Assembly (NCBI RefSeq): GCF_021130785.1
Contig: NW_025776852.1
Location: 48,588 to 112,587, forward strand
Direction of reading: 5' to 3'
Source of the DNA: Homalodisca vitripennis
Lineage: Eukaryota > Arthropoda > Insecta > Hemiptera > Cicadellidae
Length of the DNA: 64,000 nt
Part shown: positions 24,830-38,880 of the stretch, in pieces
Layout of the letters: the number at the start of each line of letters is the position of its first letter
Position numbering within the stretch: position 1 is the stretch's first letter
Position numbers and translations under genes: made by a program
Notes under the pieces: model-generated
What the model was told of the DNA's origin: nothing
The model's input: only the letters and a program-made list of their open reading frames with translations
Databases searched by the model: none

Positions 24830-26080
24830 TGTAACATAAAATTAACTAAGTTTATAAAACAGTATACTATGGAGCGTATGGCCTAAAATGCGGCACTCAT
24901 CATTACTATGGAAGAGTTTAAATGTTTCCGACTTATATGTTTCTATGATCACATTTAACAACATATTCTGTAAAATGTATCCTAATACTTCTGTGATCAT
25001 GGGTAAAACAATAAAACAGGTACCAAATTAAAACACTTGTGTAACTTTAAGTTGTTCTGACGGATGTCTCACTGTCGAGAAACGCGCTGATAATGTTTCT
25101 AATAATGTCAAACACCAATGAACATTACATTATTCACAAAACATCACAAAAAAGGTAAAATAATATTGGGATTTGAACTGTGAGAATCGTGCTTCGTGTG
25201 TTATTTAACTGTTACTATGCTTTCTACCTGTGTCATTAAAACAACACACAGTGTTATAGTTCGATGAGTCCAATTTTGCTTAATGTGACTGAATATTATT
25301 TTAAGTTTAATATTAGTTTCCTTTTATGTTTAAAAAATTTAATTCTGTCCGAATTAAACGCAATGGAACTTTCATACAAATGCGGAAATGAGTATCGATT
25401 TACAGCTATGAGTTGTCTTCGATATGTCCTTAAACTTATTTGTCATGGAGATTTGTAAATTATAACAAAATAAAGTAGTATTTTGTGACTTGTAAATTTG
25501 TTGTGAAAATGTGCGTTTACCATCAGTAGTTCCAAATGTTTAGCGAATTATAAATATTGAATAATAAACAATATGTGTATCTTTGTATTTCGCCAAAAAT
25601 CAATATTTATAGTGTTATGGGTTCTTAATGTCAAAATAATTTATTTAACCTTAGTAATAAAGGCCTTTTGAACGTTGTAACTGTTCTTGTTTCATGGTAA
25701 ATACAATCATATACAATAAATTTATTTAATAATATGTACTGATAATATAAACTTCAAATTAACTGGACTTTAAAAAGTAATTACTATTAATCTGGTACGG
25801 CAAAGCAAAATCCTTGTAAAATCCACATAAGTTTTTTTTTTTAATTAGCAATAGAGTTAAACGTTCATACCGAAAATAATCCCTAATAAAATGGTATTTA
25901 GAGTAATATATTAACACATGCTCTAAACTGAATAAGGGAACTTATTTTATTATTAAAAAAATTTAGTTTTATTGAAATGTTTGTCTTTATGGTGTGGTTG
26001 TACTCATATGAGTGTATAATGACGTAAAATTAGTTAGGTTTAATTTTTAGTTGTAGAAGTGAGGTAAAGCCACAATATTC
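24830..26080. other. AT-rich stretch, no gene recognised
   Basis: No tandem repeat or coding signature. If the exon at 24.6 kb is real, this would be intron or upstream sequence of its gene, but I could not find another exon here. Confidence 0.4.
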
Positions 26081-26400
26081 ATACTAACTAGAAAACATAT
26101 AAAAAATACTCAACAAAGATATTTGGGTTATTCATATCCAGGGAAACAAGGAAGAAAGATTTAGGTTGTTTTAATATATGCAAATTTTAATTTAATGTAC
26201 AAAGTCTAAAAATCGCAGCACAGAGTGTAACCATTACCTAAAAGGCACCGAGGACCAGGGCCAGGATCAGGACTTGCAGGTAGGATACTGTTATTGTTCT
26301 AAGATCACAGATGCCACTTTCACCATCTCTCGTCACCCAAACCAATTTACATATCTGCTTTAGCGATTAATTACAGCCATTCACATTTTTATTGAGTATC
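26080..26400 (+). repeat. Family A module
   Basis: 'attcatatccagggaaacaa' is followed by 'aatttaatgtacaaagtct', the block 'gaggaccagggccagg' with 'atcaggacttgcagg', then 'tctctcgtcacccaaac' and 'tttagcgattaattacagcc'. These are the central family A landmarks. Confidence 0.7.
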
Positions 26401-27760
26401 GTCACTTGGACTAGAATTATTACTGCAATAGTTCAATAGCACTGATCCGTTTTGTAGAAAAGCTAGTACATTTTTATTTTGGCCTATTGTTAACCAATGT
26501 ACCAAATGCGTTCAGGCCGAAATGGTTAACTATTTTCCTCAAAATAGATCAAGTATTCATATGAATTTGGTTTTTTTTGTACATAATAGTAGTATGTAGT
26601 ATGTATACTAGTAGTAACCTCCGAAATTAGACGATTAAATGAAGACATGAAATGATCAAAAGAAAAGTCGGCTGTTAATTTGAAAAATATTGGTTATAAA
26701 TGCACAAAATATCGAAAAATTATGAAATGTACGCATATGAAAAAAAGTCAGCTAATTTCTAATTTAGAACATTTTAAAATTTAAAAATGAGCCAAAATTA
26801 ATCCTGATGCGCTATTAAATGACAAACATGTTTTAGTATGAAACTTATTATTTGAAATTCTTTAAAATCGTATTTTACTGTACATTAATTAAGGAATAAA
26901 TTAATGTTGCTACCGATTTTAGTTATAATAAACATATTAATTTAGTTGAGTGTTTTGTTTTTTTTTCTATGTGATGTACCTTAACCTGATAACTGAAGAT
27001 GAATTCTCTAAACTCGAAATGTTCATGGTAGTAATAAAACACAATAGGAGTGTTATATGTGGTTTATAACTCTTAAATGTCTTTATTCAATTGCAAAAAT
27101 TACCCTATTATATTAAATTTTCCTATATTTTACAACCGAAATAATATTTCGTAGTAGGCTGTATTTTAACAACGAGTAAAAATTAGTTTAAATGAATTAT
27201 GTTAATTTATTAATTAAATACAATAACTGATATATATGTGTGAATGTTGAGTTCATCTTAATTTCACATTACGCTTAATGCAGCGTCTGAAATCAGACGT
27301 TATCAGATTTAGATTATTGAATCGGGAGTCAATGTTTGCCAGAAGAGATAAAAAGAGTATACAGAAATATAGCAGTTTTCGAAGCTGATTTCGAGTTATA
27401 AATGGTCAATAGTAGTTAAGATTCACATCTTCATTGCAGCGAATGTTCAATTGAATGGCAATTCAATAAATTATACTAAAACTGAGATTTTCTTACCACA
27501 TTCCCCTTAAACAGCCATTTGTTTATTCTTTCCCATGCATTCATCACCAAATACTCCCACTTCAATCCGGTACCATTCTAATGATCATCATTTTATACAT
27601 CAATCATTTTTTTATCAAATTTCAAATTTTTTTATCAACATTTTATATTCTAATCTCGTCTAAAGTATGTAATATGTGTGAAAATAAGCAGCAGTTCAAA
27701 CAAGTTGTATATATTTTAAGCGTTCGGGAACTTTTTATACCAAATTTATATCTGCTGATT
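26401..27760. other. AT-rich stretch, nothing recognised
   Basis: No repeat family, RNA gene or coding signature seen. Confidence 0.4.
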
Positions 27761-27764
27761 AGAT

Positions 27765-28700
27765 GAACTCAAGCCTGCGAGAGCAAACTTTAATAAATCG
27801 TGGACCTGTTTCATGCAGTGCGGTCGTTCTTCCGGACTCAGTACGATCTTATTGGTCAATGCACATTTTTACATACAATATAAAGATGTTTTTAATATCT
27901 AGAGGCTCGGGAGACAACAATTGCTACCTTTTGAAAACATGCCTGCACGGCTCTCTGAACATTAAATTTACTTGGAATGAATGTTTTTACAATTTTAACA
28001 TAAAAAAATCGTGTGTGTTCGGACAGGCACTCCTCAAAACCAGTCCGTTAGTAGAGTAGTATTTGGCTAAGGACCTCTACACATGAACGCCTGGAACTCG
28101 TGATCAGCCAGTCACCTTTTAGAGCTTGCGAGACAGCCAAGAATTTGCCACAACCAAGAACAATTCCCTGTAATAGCAGCAGCGGCATTGTGAAAATGTA
28201 AAAATACCCAATATCTGACAAATTTTACGATCCCGTTGGCCGGCGGATACTAAAGAATTCAGAAGCTTCCCTGGATCGGAAACTGTCAGAAACTAAGACC
28301 CCTTAAATTTAAAAGCTATTAGATCCCTCTGGGATCTAAATACCAAGTGCTACTAGGCACCGGAAGCACGAATATGCCAGAAACTCCAAGAGAGAAGGAG
28401 CTAAAGCAGACTGTGAGCTACAGTTTTTTAATCAGTAGAAACCGTCGGCGGTAACAAACCGGGAACTGGTAGAGGATGGAAGCTTCAAGGATTTTGGCCT
28501 CCCAAAGATCAGATAGTGAGGTATCTTAGTGACTGAGATCTTTAAAATGCCAGGAAATACCATAGTTGTAGCGCTCCCAGTGGCTGCAATCTCTTAGAGG
28601 GATGAAAAGGTGGGTGCTCTCAGAGTCTAGAAACTCCCCTAAAATTGGAAGCTGACCGGGGCCAGAAGCACTAAAATTTCGAGTGTATACTTTATTTAAG
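27765..28700. other. GC-richer unclassified block
   Basis: About 0.9 kb noticeably richer in G+C and purines than its surroundings, with phrases such as 'gttggccggcggatac', 'caccggaagcacg', 'accgtcggcggtaac' and 'gaccggggccagaagcac'. A 98-codon frame opens at 27763 but shows no domain, and downstream frames are broken. The composition suggests inserted foreign or decayed element DNA. I could not assign it to any family, and it has no second copy in the window. Confidence 0.4.
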
Positions 28701-28729
28701 AGTTAGATTAATGTAAATTCTAGAGGATT

Positions 28730-29230
28730 TTAAGAAACGAGGAAATATAGTGAAGTAATTTTTTTATGTACGCGTCTTTTTAGGAACTGCAAAGGAAACT
28801 CAAACTTTTAGGAACTCAATCTTATGAGGAAGAAGATCCATTATCCGGTATTTGGTAGGTATATGGGCTGTGACAATACTTGAGTGTACCACCAGAAATA
28901 TCTTAGTAGAGCAGAAGTACGTATAAGTCAACCTTCCTGAATGGTATAAAACCTCGAGGGTTGTAAATTCTTTCTGATTTTGTTGGCTATCTAATTATCT
29001 ACCTTATCTTCTCACAATAAACTAACGTATCCAACAGGATGCTATATATGTCAGTGAGAAAATTAAATTTGTGAATTGATCAGATCTAAGTTTAGGGTTT
29101 AAAAAGAAGTATGCAGAAAAGGTTGCAATAAATGTGTGACTATACTTTATACTGGAAAAAAGGCCGACAAGTATTTTTTTAAAAGTTAAAGAGTCTTATA
29201 TCTGAAAGTTAAGAGTGAATATATGCTAAC
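28730..29230 (+). repeat. Family F repeat, copy 1
   Basis: The stretch with 'gtaggtatatgggctgtgac', 'gtgtaccaccagaaatatct', 'ggtataaaacctcgagggtt', 'accttatcttctcac', 'aaatttgtgaattgatcaga' and 'tctaag' is collinear with 38330-38880. The element is non-coding in both copies; the 80-codon frame in copy 2 (38685-38927) is broken here. Confidence 0.75.
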
Positions 29231-29429
29231 CAGAAGAATACAAAAGAGCTTTTTCTTAATGAAAGCGGTTTCTCAATAAATAAATCGTTAATGTGATTGA
29301 TGCCTTTACGCTCTCGGCTGATATTGTATGAGGCATTTCAAGCCAAAAACTGCATATAGAACACTCCTTATTTTTAAACGTTTATAAATATTGTTATTCT
29401 GTTAGGGAAAAAATCTTATAATTCCTCAT

Positions 29430-29893
29430 AGTCCTATAAGGACTTTTGCGCTACATTCAGAGTGATAGGATTTTCTGGATGGGTAATGTTAGGGATAGGG
29501 CCACATATTATAGAGGTCCATGAAGAACAATTTAGGGCGTTCATTAATCCATGTGCCCTCAAAAAGGGTTGACCTGCTCTGAACTGGCCTCTCCAGTCAA
29601 AGCAGGTATAGGGTGGCAAACTCTTATGTTGAGGCTAGCAAGAACCTCTGACACTTAGGAACAAACCCCACCAACTCAAACAGCCATCTCCCGCAGTAGA
29701 CTACATGTATTACACAATAGATTAGATCTATTGAATTACACTTGCACCCCAGAATATCGAAATTTCGGTTAGTGATGTTCTGCTCTTTAACACCCATAAG
29801 GTTTCTCAGGTTTATGTGACACAGACTTTTCCTGTGCACAATGTTAGGTACCACTGGAAAGTATAACCTAGCCAGAAGTGCTCCCTGCTGGGT
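29430..29893 (-). repeat. Family B repeat, inverted copy
   Basis: Read on the minus strand, the order is 'gggagcacttctggctaggt', 'tgtgcacaggaaaag', 'catcactaaccgaaatttcg', 'tattctggggtgcaag', 'gtctactgcgggagatggc', 'gtcagaggttcttgctagcc', then 'tttgactggagaggcc'. This matches 7905-8310 and 49342-49745 in order. The two minus-strand frames of 61 and 76 codons in this stretch are adjacent but not supported by the other copies. Confidence 0.7.
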
Positions 29894-29984
29894 TCTATGT
29901 TGGAATAAGTGTTACAGTATTCTATACAAAAATATAAAAAATTCTATAACATGACAAGTATATAATCATTTTGAATAGTAATTG

Positions 29985-32700
29985 GTTAAAGTATAGGAGA
30001 GTAATCAATGTCAACTATGGAATGGGTATGGAAAGATAATTAAGCTAGTGCGAAAACAACACAAATGTTAGGGCAATGGTTTGAACATTGCAGACTTGTT
30101 TTTAAAATATTTATAGTTCTAGGAAACGGTCTCAAAATAAAATGAAAAATTATTTAATGCTCACCCTGTAACCTACTTTTCAAATAATAGTATATTGCTT
30201 GTTTAATAACCTACAGATATAGAACCTTGTTAACCCTAAGTAACTTGAAACAGATACATTAGAACGAAAACTATGATGAAATCTACGAAGGTTATTTTAG
30301 TTGAACATATACTAATTAGCAATAACTTGATATATCGAATAGTAGTATATCGATAAATAGGATATAAAATATGATAATTTATCACATAAGAATAAATGTA
30401 AGACAGTTAACAAAACATGTTTGTTTCTATAGTAAATATGTGTTTGTGTAATCAGATAACAAGACTTGGTAAAATTTCAGTAGTAGTGATGTAAACATGC
30501 AAGTAAAGGTTTAACCTAAAATACAAATAAACAGGTGAAGCAAACATAATACTGCATATACTAATATTTTTCTTAATATCCATAGTAACACTAAACGGCA
30601 GGTATTTCAAAGTTTTCGATAAGTTCAAAAGTGGTGTCTACAAAATTTGACGACCTCCCACCAAGTTAGATTGTAGAAGCAGGACGTGGAACAAGTGACA
30701 TGGCCAAAACCTTGATAATGGCTAGGAGTATATTCATTTTTAAATTTAATGCTCAAAGTCGTTTAACACGCAGGACGTGGAAGATCTACACCAGGAGTAC
30801 TATTGGCCAAGACCAAGATCGAGAAAAGGACTATTCTCGATTTTTTCCTAACTATTCTTATTACCCAAAGCAATTTACATTCCAGTTTTGCAGTTATTAA
30901 TTACAGCTAAACCTGTGAAACAGCACCCATAAAATTATTACGCGTTTGCAGTTAAGAGTATTTTAATTTATAAAGAATTTTACAACGATTTTTATTTTTT
31001 GTTTACTGATTTATATTGATTAAAAATAAATAAAAAAAAACATTCATTTAGCAAACTGGAAGGACTTGATTTAAGATTTTAAATCCTTTCAGTACTCTAA
31101 GTGTACAGAAAGAATCACTTACAACGGTTTCATACATTATCTAAATGATGAAATATATAAGTTTATACATATATGATTAAAAGGGTAAAGATTGCCAAGA
31201 GAAATATTTACTTAAATGTGTCTGTGAGACATTTTCAAGCACTTTATAGTTTTGTAAATATTAACAATAATTTAAAATTAGCAAATGTTAGTTTATCTAA
31301 GATTAAAATTCATAAAGTATTGTGTTAATTTGATTAAACTGTATTATTTCTAAAAGTGGCATTGTACAGATTTAAGAAGTATTATGGTCTATATCTTTTA
31401 TTATATACAATTAGTTGCTGAGATTACAACCAGAGTGTTTTTCCATTTTAAAGAGATTAGAAATGTCCGATTGAAAAAATACCATTATAGAAACAACTTA
31501 TTAGATTCTATTTTCACCTTTAAATATTAAATTTATACATTTGATAATAATTTAACTCTAAGGAAAGTTAAAAGAATACTATATTTTAAAATACTGCCAG
31601 ATTGTAGTTGATATAAAACTTTTAATTAAAATAAGTCTTGTAATGTTCCTTCCCAGAATTGCACCTTGTTTAGAGTATATCAAATAACTTGTAATAGTAA
31701 AACTAACCGTAGTTAGTAACATATTATTATTAATAGGAGGTGAGCATTGTGTAAACAAAAGGAAAGCAAATCGGCTGGAAAATCAGGTGGAAACACTAAA
31801 AATTTTTGTTAAGAAGTGATGAGCTATTTAGGCTTAGAGGTGCTGCGGTTTATACCCAGATACCGGGACAACTGAGGCTCTGGTTCTCGAATGCAAATTT
31901 TACTCTAAACCTATTAAATTCTAGTATATATTGCTATACAATATTTCTGGTGTAATTTATTGAGCCCAGCAGTTGTTTACACTATACACTTTATTTATAC
32001 GTATAACTTTAAACATATATCATCATTGAAATAAAAGAATGTAAACTGCAAACTTAATTTTAAGAGCCTCAAACATTTCCTATTGGAAACTGTTTATGTG
32101 GATGCAGTCTTTTGAATTAGTAGATAAAGTATACCATATTAAATACCTAATATATTAATCACTCAACCTTAAAGTCATATCATATCTGTTTCCTATTTAA
32201 CTACAACATTGTAATCGTCAATGTTAATGAGTAACGTAACATTACTCAACAATCATGCAAAGTTTATTTTTAGTTTCGTTTGAAAATAGTTATTAGACAA
32301 ACGAACTGTGTTGTTTTAAAACGTAAGGTTTACAGAAAATATTTGTGACATTTTATTCTTAAAATTAATTTCAGTCCTTAACTCGTTATAATAGGTAACA
32401 TTATAATTGGTTCCCAATTATCTAAAACAGTGTAATAATGTCAATTTTATTGAGAAACGTAATGACTTCGACAACCATGCAGATAAAGTAACTCGTAAAA
32501 TGACTTCAAATGAATATTAGCACTAAATTTATTTTTAGTACGCTAAACTTCATTAAAATATTTATAAGACGAGTTAATAGTTTGTTTTTTTAAGTTATAA
32601 GCTTTACAGAAAATATTTGTGATATCTGATCTTTAAAATAATTTCAGTGCTTACTTGTTATTTTGTTATTGTGATTTCCGTGGTCTACTCAAATTAACTG
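29985..32700 (+). repeat. Family G composite repeat, copy 1
   Basis: Starts near 'gagagtaatcaatgtcaact', contains two family A type blocks (about 30640-30720 and 30765-30840), the 'taaatcctttcagtactcta' landmark at 31077, the 'taccaccagag'-type segment near 31425, and 'cccagataccgggac' near 31855. It finishes with a partly duplicated segment, 'aacattgtaatcgtcaatgtt' at 32200 and again 'cagtgtaataatgtcaat' at 32430. The second half is collinear with 45200-47240, and the first half with 35040-36900 and with parts of the long duplication. Confidence 0.7.
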
Positions 32701-34790
32701 TTAATCACAAAAGTATTTTTTACGTCTTTATTTCCACTATTCCACAATTAGAATGAACAAAGTGTAACATATGTTGTATCCTTTTGCAGCAAAAACTTTA
32801 GAATAAAAAGACAGAATCACCTGCCATTTCATTACTGTAAAAGAAAAACATTTTTGTTACATTTTTCCAATTTAGCACAACATACTCGTATCACTATCAT
32901 GTTACCAAATACACCCAAAAATATCAAAAATCAAAACAAACTAGCTTTAATGAAACACAAATTTTAATATTGACACTTTTAGGAAACAACTGGATATAAA
33001 ATATAAAATCCCAAATGAATTACTTAAACATTTTCCAAAGTAACCATATACATAAAAAAATGCGTTTTAAAACAACAAAATGGCAGGATGTGGATAATTT
33101 AAGAGCACCATTTGTATATTATATTATTATGTAAAATACATTGAAAACAACATCAATTATGGACGTTACAAAATCTTGTAGGAAACGCCGACTTAATCTC
33201 GCGTAGTGCGATGGCAGGAATGTTAGGGGTTAAAACTGTCATCAAGCTTTGTTCATTAGAGTTTTGTACAGAAGATTATTCAGTTTCAAATAATTCGATA
33301 ATCCTGGTATGATAAATATATAATAATCTAGATTATTTGTAAGGGAATCCAATTCAATTAACTAACTTAATCCAACACTTAACATCAGGGATATCATAAT
33401 TTTATTAATTTTCACTGGAACTCACTCATCATATAAATGGTTACCATTAGTAGTGCTTCGGAAGCCACCTTTAGCCGTTTGTCCCAAAGTTAAGTATTAG
33501 GGAGGGCTTCTTATAACTTTAGTCTGGTAAAATAAGACTTTACTTACTTAAATTGATTTAATTAATTTATATGCTTTACTCACTTTACTTACTGTACTTA
33601 CTTTATACGCGTGAAAGATACACACTAAATATTTTTATAAGGCACTAATAAAAATTCACACTAAATGTGTAGTTTAATTCTAACGTGACCACTGTAAATT
33701 CAAAGTAAGTTTTTAATAAAAAGTAATTTAAAGTTTATAATCCTCTATTAAACTATAAAAAGGCATTTAAATGGGTACATATTTACACGAAACTTGATAA
33801 AATTCAACTTTTACACTATGGCTACCAGGCGGTTCGGCACAGTGCACTATCAAGTACAACACACTGAGCTCTTAACTACTGGTAGCCAACATGTGCAACT
33901 CTGGATCTTTATATCATTATAAAATATACCAAGCATTTAAAATTTGTCATTACAAAAGTGAGGCCGATTTCCTCTTAAGACTTTTCACGCCTATTCCTAA
34001 GGGCCACTGGCCTACGCGAAGTTCTTATCATACAGAAAATGGATGAGAATCAACAAATTCAAGGCCGATGGCACTGACAATAAGTGCTGCCACACAAGGA
34101 CTTTTAAAGTGTGCTAACTCTAGCTTAGTTCCAGTCTTAAATCTTTGACCGTGCGGTGATCAGCTCTATCAATCATCGTATGTGGACATAAAACATATAC
34201 GAACAGTGAAACGGATATACATATAGACAGAGAGACATATAGACATACAGATGGAAAGAAATGAAATAATTCAGTGAAAGCAGTTTTCCCAGTGTGAATT
34301 TTTAAGTTTCATCAATGTTATAGTAACGGGGAACTAATTATACTGTATGTGCCATTTTAACATTTTACACACATATATCACACCATGCGCCAGTGGTTTA
34401 AATTAGAAATCAGAAAAACCTCTTGTAATGTTGTCATTAAAGCACCTTGTAGTCAATAGATATGAGCAGTAAATTGTTTATTACATTTAATATAAGTATA
34501 GAATATCGACAGGATTTACAAGTAATTTTGTATTTATGTTCTTCTAATTCTAAAAGGACCTAATTCTTGTAACTTTGCCCGCAAAATGTAAATAGCACAC
34601 TCATTTGTTACAATTGAGAGCTACAAATTTCTATTAGCTACAAAATGTTACATTAAATAAGTGACTCCATCTTAATTTGGGAAATATCATTTAATTATAA
34701 TAAATATTATAATAATATATTTTTAATTATATTTTAGTCGTACATCTGATAACCAAGAGTTGCTGAATACTGTAATTGAAACTTCTAATA
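32701..34790. other. AT-rich stretch with one GC-richer patch
   Basis: From about 33810 to 34190 the G+C rises, with 'ggcggttcggcacagtgc' and 'actggcctacgcgaag'. A 10-bp perfect inverted repeat, tggctaccag at 33819-33828 and ctggtagcca at 33879-33888, frames a 50-bp loop in that patch. No gene is recognised. Confidence 0.4.
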
Positions 34791-34794
34791 GCTT

Positions 34795-37650
34795 TATTTA
34801 ATAGAATTTGCTTCTTAATAAAAAGAGAGAATGCATTAGATAAAATCATTTACATCCTGTGCGGATATAGTCAAAGACCTCTTTAAGCACGAAGACGAGT
34901 AACAGCATATTATTTTAATTTATTCTAATATGTGTATATTTATAATGAGAAATAAATTATTTATTTTTATGATTCACAGTTTACCTTTTTATATTCAAAC
35001 AATAACAATGCTACTGCGGAAACTTGCTTAATAATAATAAAACTATAATTAGTTAAAGTACAGGGAAGTAATCAATGTCCACCATGCAATAAGTATGGGG
35101 AGTTAATTAAGCTAGTGGGACAACCGTACTAGTGTTAGGGCAGTAGTTCGAACATTGGAGACTGGTTATGAAAACAGTTATAGCCTTCAGTGTATCAGTC
35201 TTTAACACGACATGATAATTAAAAATAAATTAAAACAGACTATTTAAAGAATATATGAAATGTATTTAATCTTCATTTTCTCGCCAGTTTTTCCAACAAT
35301 TGTTTGTTTATTTAATAACTTATCAAAATAGCATTTTATTTTCCCTAAGGCACTACATAATTTCAGTTTAAATGTGCTGTATTGCAGACTACTTGAGCTG
35401 ATACATTAATGCGAAAGCTTTGGACAAATCTACGCAAGTTCTCTTAGTTGAAGATATACTAATTGGTAATAACAAGAAATATCAAAATACACAATATTCT
35501 AATACAAGTAACACAACTTGTTTGTCTCTATAGTTTTTATCTGTATCGATAATCAGACAACAAGAATCGGTTTTTTTTTCTTTTTCTTTTCTTTTCTTTG
35601 CCTAAAAGGCGGTCTGGTTTAAATAACCATGAGACCTCGATGTACACTATTGTTGTCCATTTGTTCATCATAGTTTTGATTGTTATAATACATACACCTA
35701 ATCAGCATCCATTCACATATATACACACATCACAGATATTATTTACAAAAAAATGTAACAGCACAAAGGTAAAAAATGGATTTTGTCTTCTCTGCCAGGG
35801 GCCAATCAAGCAGTATCAACGTTAGTATAATGTACACAAGCACGTGAAGGCGAAAACCAAAATAAATAGAAACAGGTGAAACATATACAGCAGTGTGAAT
35901 ATTAATATTGTTGTAATATCCATAGAAACAACAAAGGACACATAATTCCATGTTTTTGGATAAATTGAAAAGTTGTTTAGAGAAGTCGTTGAACTCACAC
36001 CACGTTGGTTTGGAGGAGCCCACCCAAAACAAGTGCGACTAGGCTAAAAGCTTGAAAAGGACCTGGAGCCTTTTTGTAGTTCAGTATAATCAGTAAAGTC
36101 GTTAGACACGCAGGACGTGGAAAATCTACACCGGGATTCATCCAGTACTATGGCAAAGACCAGGATCGAGACAAGGAGTTATAGATGAGTTACTTTTTAC
36201 TTTTCATTTTAGTGTTTCTCTAACTATTCTTCTTACACAAATTAGTTTAAATCCTAAATTTAGTGATTAATAATAATAATAATAAAACAAATTCAAACGG
36301 TTCCTATGTAATAATTTAATTATTAACAGGATTTTAATCGTTAAGGAAATTTAAAATTATTTTAATTTATTTGTTGGTGAAGTTCTGAAGGCAAACAGAA
36401 AGAAACCTCAGAAAATTCATCAGATTGATTTAAATCCTTTAAGTACTTTTAGTGTACAGAAAGAATCAGTTTTAAATCACCTTCAAAATAATTTCTAAAG
36501 GTCTTAAGGTCCTTTCACATATATACCTATTTGATAATAAGTGTAAAGATGACTTAGAGAATTAATTACTTGGTTAAATATGTCTGAGAGCATTCTTTCA
36601 TGCATTTTATATAAATATATAATATTAAAAATAATTTGAAATTAGTAAATTCTAGTTGAATTAGGATTAAAATAATAACTAATTATATTTACTTGTTTGC
36701 ACTGGAACCTTTAATAAGGATATTGTACAAATTTTAGGAGAAATACGGCCTATAATTTTAACTTATCTATTTAGTTGCTGAAATTACCACCAGAGCTCTT
36801 TTTAAATTTACAAGACTATTAAAGTAATATAGCCATATAAATAACTTATTAGAATCCATTTTTGCCTTTATTAAATTTTAACAAATAATAATAATATTAC
36901 CCTATTGCATGCCAAATTATAATGAATCGTTGTAGAAAATATTTGTAAACATTCTTTAAATAATTATAAGTCATGTTTTCTTATGAAGATTTTTATGTTT
37001 TTGACTACAATATATATTTTTTATCACAATTGTGGTTCATTATTTTCCCCGAAAATTAATGTGCATTTTTAATGAATCAGTTTACAACGCCCAAATGTTT
37101 TAAGATCAGTTCATAAATATTTGATAAAGAGTATCGATTACTTAAAAAAGTTTTACTTAAATATGTCTAAGAGACATCTTTCAGTCATTTTATTTATTTA
37201 AATCCTTAATGTACTCTAAGTGAACAGAAAGAATAAGTTTACAATCGCCTTCAATATCATCTCTAATTGTTTTAAGGTCCGTGTATACATATTTGATAAA
37301 AAATGTAAAGCTTACTTAGAGAATTATTTGGTTAAATATACCTGAGAGACATCTTTCAGGCATTTTATAGTAGTGCAATATTAAAAATAATTTTAAATTA
37401 GTGAATGTAAGTTGACTTATGATTAAAATTCATAACTTAATTATATTTGATTGCTTGCACTTAAAAATTACATCTCGATAATGTAAAACTTTTTTAGGAA
37501 AAATATAGTCTATAATTGTTTATTTAATCAAAATCTTACTGGAACTACCACCAGAGGTCAAAATTAAACCTTCATAGACATTCCGAATGAAAATCAATTG
37601 CTAAACTTCTAGACGAAACGTTAAGAGCCTCTTTGAGCCAAAAAAATAAA
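34795..37650 (+). repeat. Family G composite repeat, copy 2
   Basis: Begins with 'ttaataaaaagagagaatgcatt', shared with 10690 and 52100. It continues through 'gaagtaatcaatgtccacc', an 'aatcagacaacaagaat' stretch, 'atatccatagaaacaac', two family A blocks (35960-36060 and 36098-36195), the 'gtgtacagaaagaatcagtt' landmark at 36450 and again near 37215, and 'ctaaacttctagacgaaacg' near 37603. The last phrase is the same one that lies near the right end of both copies of the long duplication (about 12285 and 53930), linking family G to that block. Confidence 0.7.
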
Positions 37651-37834
37651 CATACAAATAAAACAATTTTAAGTTGAACAGTTATCACTTCTGTACCGTG
37701 CTCTATTGTCGCCTTAAAATATTGGGTATTCTCACCTTAACTAAGTGAGATTTCTTTACAACATAGAATTTGCTATTCGTAAAAGTTATACAACAGCTGT
37801 ATTTTGACATCTAGTAGGAAGGTGCAGAATAAAG

Positions 37835-37960
37835 AATTACCAGAATGTGCCTATTAGACATCTTTTACTATCTTAGTAGCTAATCTAGCTAACCGATCAC
37901 CGTCTCAGCTTATCGATTTAAAGGCTTGAGTTGGAGTCCCGGTTAGAGGATATGACTTTC
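37835..37960 (+). repeat. tRNA-like SINE candidate, family C copy 3
   Basis: 'gaattaccagaatgtgccta' is followed by 'ttagacatcttttactatc', 'gtctcagcttatcgat' and 'ggcttgagttggagtccc'. The B-box-like sequence ends in gtccc, as in a canonical B box, although the preceding ttcga is ttgga. Confidence 0.5.
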
Positions 37961-38329
37961 GTAACCTGAAGTAATAAAGGCTCCTAAACGTATAATCAAT
38001 TGTAAAAATGTAAAATGCATAACAGTATGAATTCATCGTAAAATTTGCTGTAGATTTGTACACTTTTCATAATTTTAATCAAATATTTTCTAAGCTGGGA
38101 AATTAAATATACCTGAGGTTACATATCCCCTGATAACGTAAACTAATAGACAAAGACATGATATTTTGTAATTTGAGTCCTATTTAACACGTCTCATAAT
38201 TAATTTCATTATTCTCTGATTAAACTCAATAAAGTATTTAACTATGTGTTATCTAATCTCTCATGAAGAAAATATAATATTTTTAATCAGAATTTTGGAA
38301 CATATCTAAGCACGTGATATTGCAAGAGA

Positions 38330-38880
38330 AAGAAACAAGGAAGTGTAGTACAGTAAATTTTAGTGTACACGACATTTTAACTGTAGGGGAATTCTAATTC
38401 AATCTTGAGACCGTTGAAGTAAAATATTCAATATCCAGTATTTTGTAGGTATATGGGTAGTAACAATACTTGCGTGTACCACCAGAAATATCTTTGTAGG
38501 GCAGAATTACGTACAAGCATACCTTCTTGAGTGGCATAAAACTTCGAGGGTTGCAAATACGCTCTAATTTTGTGAGCAATGAGCAAAGTTAAGTATGCAT
38601 CAAACATGTCCGCTGAGGAGTGCTATTAAAATCACCTACTTTATCTTCTCATACTAAACTAAAGTATCCCGCAGGATACCATATATGTCATGTGTAGAAA
38701 GTAAAATTTGTGAATTGATTAGATCTAAGATTAGCGTTCCTAAAGAAGTGGGTAGAAAATGTGCTATAAGATTTAGATTGCGCTTATTTTGGAAAAAGCC
38801 CAACAGACTTGTTTTAACTAAAAAAGTCATATATGAAAGTTTAATCGTGACTATATTCTATAAAATTAAAATACCAAAGT
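38330..38880 (+). repeat. Family F repeat, copy 2
   Basis: Collinear with 28730-29230. The 80-codon frame at 38685-38927 is basic and AT-biased and is not conserved in copy 1, so it is not called a gene. Confidence 0.75.
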
